From positions 3,608,063 to 3,672,062 of the forward strand of contig NZ_FSRU01000002.1 in the NCBI RefSeq assembly GCF_900142845.1: 64,000 nucleotides of DNA, read 5' to 3'. The position numbers and the translations under genes were made by a program. The stretch is from Paraburkholderia phenazinium (GTDB lineage: Bacteria; Pseudomonadota; Gammaproteobacteria; Burkholderiales; Burkholderiaceae). The notes beneath the pieces were generated by a model. It had not been told where the DNA came from and searched no databases. It worked only from the letters and a program-made list of their open reading frames with translations. Positions 40,394 to 48,265 of this stretch are shown piece by piece; within the stretch, counting starts at the first letter, position 1, and the number at the start of each line of letters is the position of its first letter.

Positions 40394-40642
40394 GTTCCGA
40401 TCCTGTTTCATAGGTCCGGGCGCGGCGTGCGTCGGACAAAGCGGGGCGATGCGCTGTCGGCGTGGCCGGCTGGGCGAAACCTGGTCTTGTCTCGTGGTGC
40501 TAAGGACAAGGTTAGGCCAACCGGCGCGAGCTTTCCCGCGAAGCATCCAGGTTACAGGCGTGCCACGGTACCCGGGGTACAGACGGCCGCATGAACCGAT
40601 GCGACGAAAGCTGATGGGAAAGGCGCGTGAGCGCAGCGAAGC
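40394..40642 (-). other. Distal trp leader, trpE 5' untranslated region
   Basis: About 250 bp lie between the attenuator and trpE. No credible gene is present on either strand. It would be transcribed only when the leader terminator is passed. Confidence 0.5.
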
Positions 40643-40671
40643 AAAAAACGGTGCCGAAGACGAGCTTCAGC
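40643..40671 (-). terminator. trp attenuator terminator
   Basis: On the minus strand GCTGAAG (40671-40665) pairs with CTTCGGC (40659-40653), with one G-T pair and a 5-base loop, followed by ACCG and T6 (40648-40643). It lies 15 bases after the stop codon of trpL. A smaller hairpin, ACCTC/GAGGT (40687-40674), sits between them and reaches the trpL stop codon, as expected of a competing leader structure. Confidence 0.8.
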
Positions 40672-40686
40672 GTACCTCAGGAGAGG

Positions 40687-40761
40687 TTAGCGCGACCAGC
40701 GACGCCAGGGCCAGGCTCCCCGGTCGATGCTGCTCAGACTCCGTTTTTTGTTCAGAAACAT
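40687..40761 (-). CDS. trpL: trp operon leader peptide
   Basis: A 24-codon frame beginning MFLNKKRSLSSIDRG and ending AWPWRRWSR, with Trp at positions 17, 19 and 22 (codons at 40711-40713, 40705-40707, 40696-40698). Three Trp in 24 residues just before an intrinsic terminator is the classical mark of tryptophan attenuation: ribosome stalling on scarce tRNA-Trp would prevent terminator formation. It begins 16 bp after the gph stop. No strong ribosome site is seen, which lowers certainty slightly. Confidence 0.8.
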   Translation of the reverse strand: MFLNKKRSLSSIDRGAWPWRRWSR

Positions 40762-40777
40762 GAGGATGAAGGACTTG

Positions 40778-41518
40778 TTAAGTCGATGTAGGGTGTACTG
40801 CTTGGTGCGCTGCGATCGCCTTGGCGGCGTCCAGCAGCGAGGCAACTATACCATCCGATTTTATTGTTTGTATAGCCTGGCCATGGTTGTAGCCGTAGGG
40901 GACGGTGAGCGTTGCCATGCCCGCCGCGCGGCCGGCCAGCGCGTCGTTTTCCGAGTCGCCGATCGCCACTGTGGCCTCGGGCGCGACGTGCAACTGGGCG
41001 CAGGCGGTCAGCATGGGCAGCGGATCGGGCTTCTTTTTCGCCAGGCTGTCGCCGCCGAGCACGACGCTGAAATAGCCGATCAGCCCGTATTGCTGCAGCA
41101 GTTCCACGGCGAAGCGGTGCGGCTTGTTCGTGACGCACGCGAGTTCGAGGCCGGCGTCGCGCATGGCGATCAGCCCCGCCTCGACGTCCGGGTACAGACG
41201 CGTGTGGCGGCCATTGATCCGGGCGTACTCTTCCTGATAGATCGCGAGCGCCTCGTCGAAGCGGTCCTGCGCGTGGGCCGCCTCGAAGCGCGGCGCGAGC
41301 ACGCTGCGGATCAGGTGCTCGGAACCCTTGCCGACATAGCCCACCACTTCCTCACGCGACGTTTCCGCTGCGTCGAGCTGGGCCAGCATGCCGTTCAGGC
41401 CGGCGGTGAAGTCGTCCGCGGTATCGATCATCGTGCCGTCGAGGTCGATGATCGCCGCGCGGATACGCGGTCCGGTGAACACCGGCGCGGGAAATTGCGA
41501 CGCGGCGCTGGTGGTCAT
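40778..41518 (-). CDS. gph: Phosphoglycolate phosphatase
   Basis: A 246-residue HAD phosphatase. Motif I is [17 protein letters not shown] with both Asp, motif II is CVTNKPHRF, motif III is [10 protein letters not shown], and motif IV is [18 protein letters not shown]. It dephosphorylates 2-phosphoglycolate arising from DNA repair or oxygenation. Its ATG overlaps the rpe TGA (ATGA), so the two are coupled. The 3' end carries a candidate trp promoter and trpL follows at once. Confidence 0.94.
   Translation of the reverse strand: MTTSAASQFPAPVFTGPRIRAAIIDLDGTMIDTADDFTAGLNGMLAQLDAAETSREEVVGYVGKGSEHLIRSVLAPRFEAAHAQDRFDEALAIYQEEYARINGRHTRLYPDVEAGLIAMRDAGLELACVTNKPHRFAVELLQQYGLIGYFSVVLGGDSLAKKKPDPLPMLTACAQLHVAPEATVAIGDSENDALAGRAAGMATLTVPYGYNHGQAIQTIKSDGIVASLLDAAKAIAAHQAVHPTST
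40845..40874 (-). promoter_or_regulatory. Candidate trp promoter inside the 3' end of gph
   Basis: On the minus strand TATACA (40874-40869) and TATAGT (40850-40845) are separated by 18 bp. Transcription would start near 40838, about 77 nucleotides before trpL. The patch is AT-rich within a GC-rich gene and encodes three ATA isoleucine codons in ten, which are rare at this GC content. This suggests selection for DNA rather than protein sequence. Confidence 0.5.
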
Positions 41519-42204
41519 GCCTGTTGCCCGACTTTTGCCAGTTCGGCGCGCATCTCGGCGATCACCGTCTTGTAGTCGTGATGGCCGAAGATCGCCGAGC
41601 CGGCCACGAAAGTGTCCGCGCCCGCTGCCGCGATTTCGGCGATGTTGTCGATCTTCACGCCGCCGTCCACTTCCAGATGGATCTCGCGGCCGGTCTTCTC
41701 GTTGTACGCGTCGATGCGCTTGCGGGCTTCGCGCAGCTTGACGAGCGCCTCGGGGATGAACGACTGGCCGCCGAAACCCGGATTCACCGACATGATCAGC
41801 ACCAGATCGACCTTGTCCATCACGTAATCGAGGTAGCTGAGCGAGGTGGCGGGATTGAACACGAGACCGGCCTTGCAGCCGTGGTCGCGGATCAGCGACA
41901 GCGTGCGGTCGATGTGGTCCGAGCCTTCAGGGTGAAAGCTGATCACGTTGGCGCCGGCTTTGGCGAAGTCGGGCACGATCCGGTCGACGGGGCGCACCAT
42001 CAGATGCACGTCGATCGGCACGTCCACGTGCGGGCGCAGCGCTTCGCACACCAGCGGGCCGATGGTCAGGTTCGGCACATAATGGTTGTCCATCACGTCG
42101 AAGTGAATCCAGTCGGCGCCGGCGGCGACGACATTGCGAACTTCTTCGCCGAGCCGCGAGAAGTCGGCCGACAGAATGCTGGGAGAGATGCGGAATTGCG
42201 TCAT
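41515..42204 (-). CDS. rpe: Ribulose-phosphate 3-epimerase
   Basis: A 229-residue TIM-barrel epimerase of the pentose phosphate and Calvin pathways. [38 protein letters not shown] (metal-binding His and catalytic Asp), [17 protein letters not shown] and [12 protein letters not shown] (second catalytic Asp) are all conserved. The start at 42204 is set by homology, although the frame remains open upstream. It heads the rpe-gph-trp cluster and is divergent from apaG. Confidence 0.96.
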   Translation of the reverse strand: MTQFRISPSILSADFSRLGEEVRNVVAAGADWIHFDVMDNHYVPNLTIGPLVCEALRPHVDVPIDVHLMVRPVDRIVPDFAKAGANVISFHPEGSDHIDRTLSLIRDHGCKAGLVFNPATSLSYLDYVMDKVDLVLIMSVNPGFGGQSFIPEALVKLREARKRIDAYNEKTGREIHLEVDGGVKIDNIAEIAAAGADTFVAGSAIFGHHDYKTVIAEMRAELAKVGQQA

Positions 42205-42414
42205 GGCAGGGGGCGGGCGGTAGGCGGAAAACGCTATTTTACCGTCTTGTGGGCCTCGAAGCCTTGTCCAGATGGGATTGCCCGGTTGCGGGCATGCCCT
42301 GCATGGGCCAGAATGCGGAACCATCGTAGTGGGCTTTGCCGGCGTGCCTGAAAGCATTGGCGCCCGGGCCTCTCGCAGACTTTCACGAGATTGTTTCACC
42401 AGACCGGAATCAGG

Positions 42415-42789
42415 ATGAGCCAGTACGAATTCAGCGTAGCGGCGCAGGTACAGTACCTGCCCGACGAGTCGGACCCGGAGCGCCGCCAGTATGCGTTCGC
42501 CTATACGCTGACCATCCGCAATAGCGGTCAGGTTCCGGCACAACTGATTGCGCGCCATTGGGTGATCACCGATAGCGACAAACACGAGCAGGAAGTGAAA
42601 GGGCTTGGCGTGGTCGGCCATCAGCCGCTGCTCAAACCCGGCGAGCAATTCGAATATACGAGCTGGGCGGTGATCGCGACGCCGGTCGGCACCATGCGCG
42701 GGGAGTATTTCTGCGTGGCCGAAGACGGCGAGCGTTTCGAAGCGCCGGTGCCCGAGTTCGTGCTGCGCATGCCGCGCACGCTGCATTGA
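42415..42789 (+). CDS. apaG: ApaG-domain protein
   Basis: 124 residues from [20 protein letters not shown], forming an immunoglobulin-like beta sandwich. Conserved segments are [33 protein letters not shown] and [20 protein letters not shown], followed by MRGEYFCV. It is the full length of bacterial ApaG, linked to magnesium/cobalt resistance and polyphosphate binding in other species. It is divergent from rpe and a single-gene unit. Confidence 0.95.
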   Translation: MSQYEFSVAAQVQYLPDESDPERRQYAFAYTLTIRNSGQVPAQLIARHWVITDSDKHEQEVKGLGVVGHQPLLKPGEQFEYTSWAVIATPVGTMRGEYFCVAEDGERFEAPVPEFVLRMPRTLH

Positions 42790-42822
42790 ACCGGCGGCGT
42801 CGCACGCGGTCTTTAAACTGCT

Positions 42823-42957
42823 TTAGCGTTGTTTGTCGCGGTTTGCTTTGTTCTTGCCGGACGACATATAGACAATGATGAACACCAGCAGGAAGAGCGC
42901 AACCAGCAATTCCGGCACGAACATGAGCATCGGGTATTCGTCGAACAGATCAGACAT
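42823..42957 (-). CDS. 44-residue single-pass membrane protein
   Basis: The frame starts MSDLFDEYPMLMFVPELLVA and continues with LFLLVFIIVYMSSG before a charged tail (KNKANRDKQR). One helix with a positively charged C-terminus suggests an inner-membrane protein with the tail in the cytoplasm. Its start codon is 29 bp from the preferred mltA start on the opposite strand. I do not recognise the family. Codon use and composition look genuine. Confidence 0.6.
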   Translation of the reverse strand: MSDLFDEYPMLMFVPELLVALFLLVFIIVYMSSGKNKANRDKQR

Positions 42958-42985
42958 GGCGGTTTCCATCAAGAACGAACATTGT

Positions 42986-44107
42986 ATGCGTCTGGCCGGC
43001 AAGGCCGCCGGCTGGCTGGGGGCGCTTTCCATCGCGGTGTTGCTGGCTTCGTGCGGCGGTAGCGGTGTTGTGCGGACTTCAGCGCCGCCCACCGGCGCCG
43101 CGATCATCCCAGGGCAGATCGCCTCGGCGCGGCTTACGCAGGTAGCGTGGCAACAGGTGCCGGGCTGGCAAGACGACTCGCTGATCGGCGCGACGGCCGC
43201 ACTACGGCAGAATTGCCTGCGGCTCGCCCGTCAGCCGAACTGGCAGCGCGCTTGCGCGGCGGCCGAGCAGATCGACGATCTGGATCTGACCAGCGCCCGT
43301 GCCTTTTTTGAAGCCTATTTCACTCCGTATCAGTTTGCCAATACCGACGGCACGCTCGACGGTCTCGTGACCGGCTATTACGAGCCGTTGCTGCGCGGCT
43401 CGCGCACCCGGCATGGGGTTTATCAGACGGCGCTGTATCGCTGGCCGGCGGGTTATCGCACGGGCGGCGAGTTGCCGAGCCGCGCGCAACTCGAGCGCTC
43501 AGGCGTGCTCAATGGCAACGAACTCGTGTGGGTCGACGATCCCATCGAAGCTTTTTTCCTGCAGGTACAAGGCTCGGGGCGAGTGGTGATGGAAGACGGC
43601 AGCGTGATGCGGCTCGGTTTCGGCGGCACCAATAACCAGCCGTATAAGTCGATTGGGCGCTGGCTGCTGGATCGCGGCGAACTGACGCCCGCCCAGGCGA
43701 CGATGCAGGGCATCAAGGCGTGGGCTCGCGCCAATCCGACGCGCGTCGACGGCTTGCTGGATACCAATCCGCGCTTCGTGTTCTTCCGCGAGATGCCTTC
43801 GGGCGAGAGCGTTCCGGGCGGTGGTGCTGATGGTCCGATCGGTGCGTTAGGCGTGCCGTTGACGCCGGAGCGCTCGATCGCGGTCGACCCGTCGTCGATC
43901 CCGTTGGGAACGCCGGTCTTTCTGCAGACGACCCGTCCGCTGACTAATTCGCCGATGAACCGCCTGGTGTTTGCGCAGGACACCGGCTCTGCGATCAAGG
44001 GTGGTGTGCGTGCCGACTATTTCTGGGGTTTGGGCGACGACGCGGGCGATCTGGCCGGCAAGATGAAGCAGGCCGGGCGGATGTGGTTGTTGTTGCCGAA
44101 TTCGTGA
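42986..44107 (+). CDS. mltA: Membrane-bound lytic murein transglycosylase A
   Basis: 373 residues. The lipoprotein signal MRLAGKAAGWLGALSIAVLL ends in LLASC, giving a lipid-anchored Cys near residue 25. The MltA domain shows GLVTGYYEPLLRGSRTR and VWVDDPIEAFFLQVQGSGRV, and the 3D domain shows TPERSIAVDPSSIPLGTPVF and FAQDTGSAIKGGVRADYFWG, with the conserved catalytic Asp region. It cleaves peptidoglycan, making 1,6-anhydromuropeptides at the outer membrane. A start at 42956 is possible but would overlap the divergent small gene. Confidence 0.92.
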   Translation: MRLAGKAAGWLGALSIAVLLASCGGSGVVRTSAPPTGAAIIPGQIASARLTQVAWQQVPGWQDDSLIGATAALRQNCLRLARQPNWQRACAAAEQIDDLDLTSARAFFEAYFTPYQFANTDGTLDGLVTGYYEPLLRGSRTRHGVYQTALYRWPAGYRTGGELPSRAQLERSGVLNGNELVWVDDPIEAFFLQVQGSGRVVMEDGSVMRLGFGGTNNQPYKSIGRWLLDRGELTPAQATMQGIKAWARANPTRVDGLLDTNPRFVFFREMPSGESVPGGGADGPIGALGVPLTPERSIAVDPSSIPLGTPVFLQTTRPLTNSPMNRLVFAQDTGSAIKGGVRADYFWGLGDDAGDLAGKMKQAGRMWLLLPNS

Positions 44108-44109
44108 TG

Positions 44110-44153
44110 CACCCGCACCCGCACCCGCACCCGCACCGCACCGCACCGCACCG
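44110..44153. repeat. Tandem repeat (CACCCG)4(CACCG)4
   Basis: Four hexamers CACCCG (44110-44133) are followed by four pentamers CACCG (44134-44153), starting 2 bp after the mltA stop codon. The change of unit length is consistent with slippage and loss of one C. It could vary in copy number between strains. Confidence 0.85.
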
Positions 44154-44202
44154 CACTTGCAGCCGCGGCAGGTCCAACGCCGCCAGCGAGCGCAGATAAT
44201 GA

Positions 44203-44236
44203 GCGGTGCTTGAGCCGGAACCGGCTCAAGCACCGC
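44203..44236. terminator. Long perfect palindrome between convergent mltA and paaK
   Basis: Arms of 16 bp (GCGGTGCTTGAGCCGG at 44203-44218 and its complement at 44221-44236) flank only AA. A hairpin this strong between convergent genes probably ends transcription from both sides, though no T tract follows. A scattered repeat family is an alternative. Confidence 0.5.
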
Positions 44237-44244
44237 CGGCACTC

Positions 44245-45549
44245 TCAGGCGCTCACCTTCCGCTTGTCGACCACTCGCCGCGCCTTCCCCACCGACCGCT
44301 CAATACCGTTCACCGCCAACACGTTCACAACAGCACTAATTCCGATCAGGGCCTTGATGTCGTAAGTCAGCGCCTGCTTTGCCGTGCTCAGCGCGGCAGT
44401 GTCGGGCGCCGTCTCGGGGCAGGGTTCGACGTTGAGGGTCAGCACATCCAACGGACCCTCTTTCGTCAGAACGATCTGGTAGTGCGGTGCAAGCGCATGC
44501 TGCTTCAGCAGTAGTTCTTCGATCTGTGTCGGGAAGACGTTCACGCCGCGCACGATCATCATGTCGTCCGAACGGCCGGTGATTTTCTCCATCCGGCGCA
44601 TCGTGCGCGCAGTGCCGGGCAGCAAACGTGTGAGGTCACGCGTGCGGTAGCGGATGATGGGCAGCGCTTCTTTCGTGAGCGACGTGAACACCAGTTCGCC
44701 CAGTTCGCCGTCCGGCAGCACCTCGCCGGTTTCCGGGTCGATGATCTCCGGGTAAAAGTGATCTTCCCAGATAGTCGGACCGTCCTTGGTTTCGGCGCAT
44801 TCCGAGGCCACGCCCGGGCCCATCACTTCGGACAGGCCATAGATATCCACCGCATCGATGCCCATGCGTTTTTCGATGGCGCTGCGCATGTCGTTGGTCC
44901 AGGGCTCGGCCCCGAAGATGCCGATGCGCAGCGAAGACTGAGCCGGATCGGTGCCCTGTCTTTCCATTTCATCGGCGATCGACAGCATGTAGCTCGGCGT
45001 CACCATGATGATATCGGGCCGGAAGTCCTGGATGAGCTGGACCTGCTTTTCGGTCTGGCCGCCGCCGAACGGGATCACGGTCAGACCCGCGCGTTCCGCG
45101 CCGTAGTGGGCACCCAGTCCGCCCGTGAAGAGGCCATAGCCGTAGCTCACATGCACCTTGTCGCCACGCCGTGCGCCGGCGGCGCGGATCGAACGGGCGA
45201 CCACGTTGGCCCACGTGTCGATATCCCGCGCCGTGTAGCCGACCACCGTCGGCTTGCCTGTCGTACCCGAAGAGGCATGGATCCGCGACACCTGTTCCTG
45301 CGGGACGGCGAACATGCCGAAAGGGTAGTTGTCGCGCAGATCCTTCTTGGTCGTGAAGGGGAAACGCGACAGGTCTGCGAGCGTTTTCACCTCACGTGGA
45401 TGGACCCCGGCTTCATCGAACTTGCGCCGATAGACCGGCGAATTCTCGTAAGCGTGCGTGAGCGACCATTTCAGCCGCTCGAGCTGGAGGGCGGCGAGTT
45501 CGTCGCGGCTCGCCGTTTCTATCGGCTCGAGCGGGAGCGTGGTGTTCAT
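44245..45549 (-). CDS. paaK: Phenylacetate-CoA ligase
   Basis: A 434-residue adenylate-forming enzyme with AMP-binding motif HASSGTTGKPTVVGYT, YGLSEVMGPG and the hinge GRSDDMMIVRGVNVFPTQIEE. It activates phenylacetate to phenylacetyl-CoA, the first step of the paa pathway and the inducer in known systems. It is the last gene of paaN-paaJ-paaG-paaI-paaK. The length and motifs match PaaK well. Confidence 0.95.
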   Translation of the reverse strand: MNTTLPLEPIETASRDELAALQLERLKWSLTHAYENSPVYRRKFDEAGVHPREVKTLADLSRFPFTTKKDLRDNYPFGMFAVPQEQVSRIHASSGTTGKPTVVGYTARDIDTWANVVARSIRAAGARRGDKVHVSYGYGLFTGGLGAHYGAERAGLTVIPFGGGQTEKQVQLIQDFRPDIIMVTPSYMLSIADEMERQGTDPAQSSLRIGIFGAEPWTNDMRSAIEKRMGIDAVDIYGLSEVMGPGVASECAETKDGPTIWEDHFYPEIIDPETGEVLPDGELGELVFTSLTKEALPIIRYRTRDLTRLLPGTARTMRRMEKITGRSDDMMIVRGVNVFPTQIEELLLKQHALAPHYQIVLTKEGPLDVLTLNVEPCPETAPDTAALSTAKQALTYDIKALIGISAVVNVLAVNGIERSVGKARRVVDKRKVSA

Positions 45550-45627
45550 CGAGTGTCTCCTTGCTTCTTCAGAATGGGGTGCAGTGCGCGCGGTTGGGTT
45601 GGGATGGGCGCGTGCGAGCTGCAGGGT

Positions 45628-46089
45628 TCAGCTTTCGGTCGGGATCAGGTTGCCTTTGATCTGCGCAGATTTGCCGCGAAACATCGCGACGGTTTCGCCT
45701 GCGCGATTCGTGACGCGAATGTCGTAGATGCCGGTGCGCCCGCTTAGCGTCTGCTCCACGGCCTCGGCGGTCAGCACGTCGCCGCCAGGCACCGGACGCA
45801 GAAATTCGATCGAGCAACCTGACGCCACCGTGTTGATGTTGTAGCTGTTGCACGCGAACGCGAAGGTGGAATCGGCAAGCGTAAAGATCAGGCCGCCGTG
45901 GCAGATCTGATGACCGTTGAGGAAGTCCGCGCGCACGGCCATGCGCAAGCGCGCGTAACCGGGCCGGACTTCCAGCAGTTCGAGTCCTAGCGCGCGGCTG
46001 CAGGCATCGGCCGCGTACATGGCCTCAGCCGTGGCGCGGGCCAGTTCGTCGGGCGACAGCGCTGCGCTGCGATCGGGTTGAGTCGACAT
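45628..46089 (-). CDS. paaI: Hydroxyphenylacetyl-CoA thioesterase PaaI
   Basis: A 153-residue hotdog-fold thioesterase. The active-site segment is NGHQICHGGLIFTLADSTFAFACN, with the catalytic Asp in LADS. It hydrolyses stalled CoA thioesters such as ring-hydroxylated phenylacetyl-CoA, freeing CoA in the paa pathway. The start MSTQPDRSAALS directly abuts the paaG stop. It lies between paaG and paaK on the same strand. Confidence 0.93.
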   Translation of the reverse strand: MSTQPDRSAALSPDELARATAEAMYAADACSRALGLELLEVRPGYARLRMAVRADFLNGHQICHGGLIFTLADSTFAFACNSYNINTVASGCSIEFLRPVPGGDVLTAEAVEQTLSGRTGIYDIRVTNRAGETVAMFRGKSAQIKGNLIPTES

Positions 46090-46090
46090 G

Positions 46091-46882
46091 TCAGCGGCCC
46101 TCGAAACGCGGTGCACGTTTTTCGATGAAGGCTTGCACGCCTTCAGCGTAGTCGCGGGATGCGCCTAGCTCACGCTGCAGATCGCGCTCGAGGTCGAGCT
46201 GCTGATCGAGCGTTTGCGTAGCGCCGGCGCGCATGGCCTGCTTGATCGCGGCGATTGCGCGGGTTGGCTGTTGGGCGAGCTGGGCGGCAAGTTTGGCCGC
46301 TGTGGCGGCGAGGTCCGCGTCATCGACCACCTGCCAGACGAGTCCCCAGCTTTCGGCCTTCTCCGCGCCCAGCTTGTCGCCGGTAAGGGCGAGGCCGAGT
46401 GCGCGGGCCATACCGACGCGCTGCGGCAGGAACCATGTGCCGCCTGAATCGGGTACGAGGCCGATTTTCACGAACGCCTGAATGAAACTGGCCGAGCGCG
46501 CCGCGAGTACCAGGTCGCAGGCGAGTGCCAGATTGGCGCCCGCGCCTGCCGCCGTGCCGTTTACTGCGGCGATTACCGGCAGGGGCAACGCCTGAAGCCG
46601 GCGGATCAGCGGATTGAAATGCTCGTCGATCAACTCGCCGAGGTCCGTCATTGCGCCGGGCGTGAAGTCCAGGTCGGCGAGGTCCTGGCCCGCGCAAAAG
46701 CCGCGGCCGGCGCCCGTCAGCACGAGAGCACGCGCACCGGCGGCGACGACTTCGTCGAGCGCGGCGCTGAGCTCGCGATGCATCGACCGGGTGAAGCTGT
46801 TGAGCTTGTCGGGGCGGTTCAGCGTCACGGTGGCGACGCGGCTCGAAGCGTCGAAGTCGACGCGGATTGCTTCATATGACAT
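46091..46882 (-). CDS. paaG: 2-(1,2-epoxy-1,2-dihydrophenyl)acetyl-CoA isomerase
   Basis: 263 residues of the crotonase fold, starting MSYEAIRVDFDASSRVATVT. The oxyanion-hole segments are GRGFCAGQDLADL and NGTAAGAGANLALACDLVLA, with SFIQAFVKIGLVPDSGGTWF following. PaaG isomerises the ring epoxide to the oxepin. GGAGGAGACAACCG supports this ATG over the upstream open frame. It is in the paaNJGIK operon. Confidence 0.93.
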   Translation of the reverse strand: MSYEAIRVDFDASSRVATVTLNRPDKLNSFTRSMHRELSAALDEVVAAGARALVLTGAGRGFCAGQDLADLDFTPGAMTDLGELIDEHFNPLIRRLQALPLPVIAAVNGTAAGAGANLALACDLVLAARSASFIQAFVKIGLVPDSGGTWFLPQRVGMARALGLALTGDKLGAEKAESWGLVWQVVDDADLAATAAKLAAQLAQQPTRAIAAIKQAMRAGATQTLDQQLDLERDLQRELGASRDYAEGVQAFIEKRAPRFEGR

Positions 46883-46934
46883 CGGTTGTCTCCTCCTGGC
46901 TATTGGATAGCCTTGCAGCGAAATACGGTTTGCG

Positions 46935-48137
46935 TCAGACCCGCTCGATGGCCAGTGCAATGCCCTGGCCTACGCCAATGCACATCGTGCACAGCGCAAA
47001 CCGGCCGTTGATGCGTTCGAGTTGATAGAGCGCGGTGGTGATAAGCCGCGCGCCCGAGGCGCCAAGCGGGTGACCGAGGGCAATGGCGCCGCCGTTCGGG
47101 TTGACGCGCGGATCGTCGTCGCGCAAGCCGAGCGTGCGCAGTACCGCCAGCCCTTGCGAGGCGAAGGCTTCGTTCAGTTCAATCACGTCGAATTGCTCGA
47201 ACGACATGCCGAGTTGCTTCAGCAGCTTTTGCGTAGCCGGAGCGGGCCCGATGCCCATGATGCGCGGCTCGACCCCGGCCGTTGCCATACCGATGACGCG
47301 CGCCCGGCGGCGCAGCCCGTATTGATCGGCCGCAGCCTGATTGGCGAGCAACAGGGCGCAGGCGCCGTCGTTCACGCCCGACGCATTGCCGGCGGTTACG
47401 CTGCCGTCGGGCCGCACCACGCCTTTGAGCTTGCCAAGTGCTTCCAGCGAGGTCTCGCGGGGATGCTCATCCAGCGTGACTCGAATCGGCTCGCCTTTCT
47501 TCTGTGCGAGCTCGACCGCGACGATCTCTTGCGCGAGCGTGCCGTCGCGTTGTGCTTGCGCGGCCTTTTGCTGGCTACGCAGGGCGAACGCGTCCTGATC
47601 GGCGCGGCTCACGCCGAACTCGACCGCGACGTTCTCAGCCGTTTCGGGCATCGAGTCGACACCGAAGTCGCGCTTCATGAGCGCGTTGACGAAGCGCCAG
47701 CCGATCGTCGTGTCATGAATTTCGGCTTGCCGCGAGAACGCGCTGGTTGCCTTGCCCATCACGAACGGTGCACGCGTCATGCTCTCGACGCCGCCTGCGA
47801 TCATCAGGCGTGCTTCGCCCGCCTTGATGGCGCGAGCGGCGGTGCCAACCGCATCCATGCCGGAACCGCAGAGCCGGTTGATGGTGGCGCCGGGTGCGTC
47901 CGTGGGCAAACCGGCGAGGAGGGCGGCCATGCGCGCGACGTTCCGGTTGTCTTCGCCGGCCTGATTTGCGCAGCCGTAGATCACGTCGTCGAGCGCGCGC
48001 CAGTCCACACCGGGGTTGCGTTCGATCAGCGCCTTGATCGGCACCGCACCCAGGTCGTCGGCGCGGACATCTTTCAAGGCGCCGCCGTAGCGGCCGAACG
48101 GGGTGCGAATCGCGTCGCAGATGAAAGCGTCGTTCAT
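46935..48137 (-). CDS. paaJ: 3-oxoadipyl-CoA / 3-oxo-5,6-dehydrosuberyl-CoA thiolase
   Basis: A 400-residue thiolase. The acyl-accepting Cys is C90 in TINRLCGSGMDAVGTAARA, the active-site His is in GGAIALGHPLGASGARL, and the second Cys is in CTMCIGVGQGIALAIERV. The sequence belongs to the PcaF/PaaJ group. It lies inside the paa operon, so the two thiolysis steps of phenylacetate breakdown are its likely job, giving acetyl-CoA and succinyl-CoA. Confidence 0.94.
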   Translation of the reverse strand: MNDAFICDAIRTPFGRYGGALKDVRADDLGAVPIKALIERNPGVDWRALDDVIYGCANQAGEDNRNVARMAALLAGLPTDAPGATINRLCGSGMDAVGTAARAIKAGEARLMIAGGVESMTRAPFVMGKATSAFSRQAEIHDTTIGWRFVNALMKRDFGVDSMPETAENVAVEFGVSRADQDAFALRSQQKAAQAQRDGTLAQEIVAVELAQKKGEPIRVTLDEHPRETSLEALGKLKGVVRPDGSVTAGNASGVNDGACALLLANQAAADQYGLRRRARVIGMATAGVEPRIMGIGPAPATQKLLKQLGMSFEQFDVIELNEAFASQGLAVLRTLGLRDDDPRVNPNGGAIALGHPLGASGARLITTALYQLERINGRFALCTMCIGVGQGIALAIERV

Positions 48138-48265
48138 GCTGGATTCCTGCTGATGGCGAACCGGGCTGGAATGCCGGTCTCGTGTTTCATCTTAGTTGCG
48201 GCAGGTCGGGCGTTCCATTCGGCCAAACGGCCTAAGACGCATCGACCCTTTTCGTCCTATATCTT

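Noticed and set aside
40394-40642. A second gene or riboswitch in the trpE leader
   Set aside because: No conserved frame or recognised aptamer pattern was seen after the attenuator terminator.
44110-44153. CACCCG repeats as a CRISPR-like array
   Set aside because: Units are 5-6 bp with no spacers. It is a simple tandem repeat.
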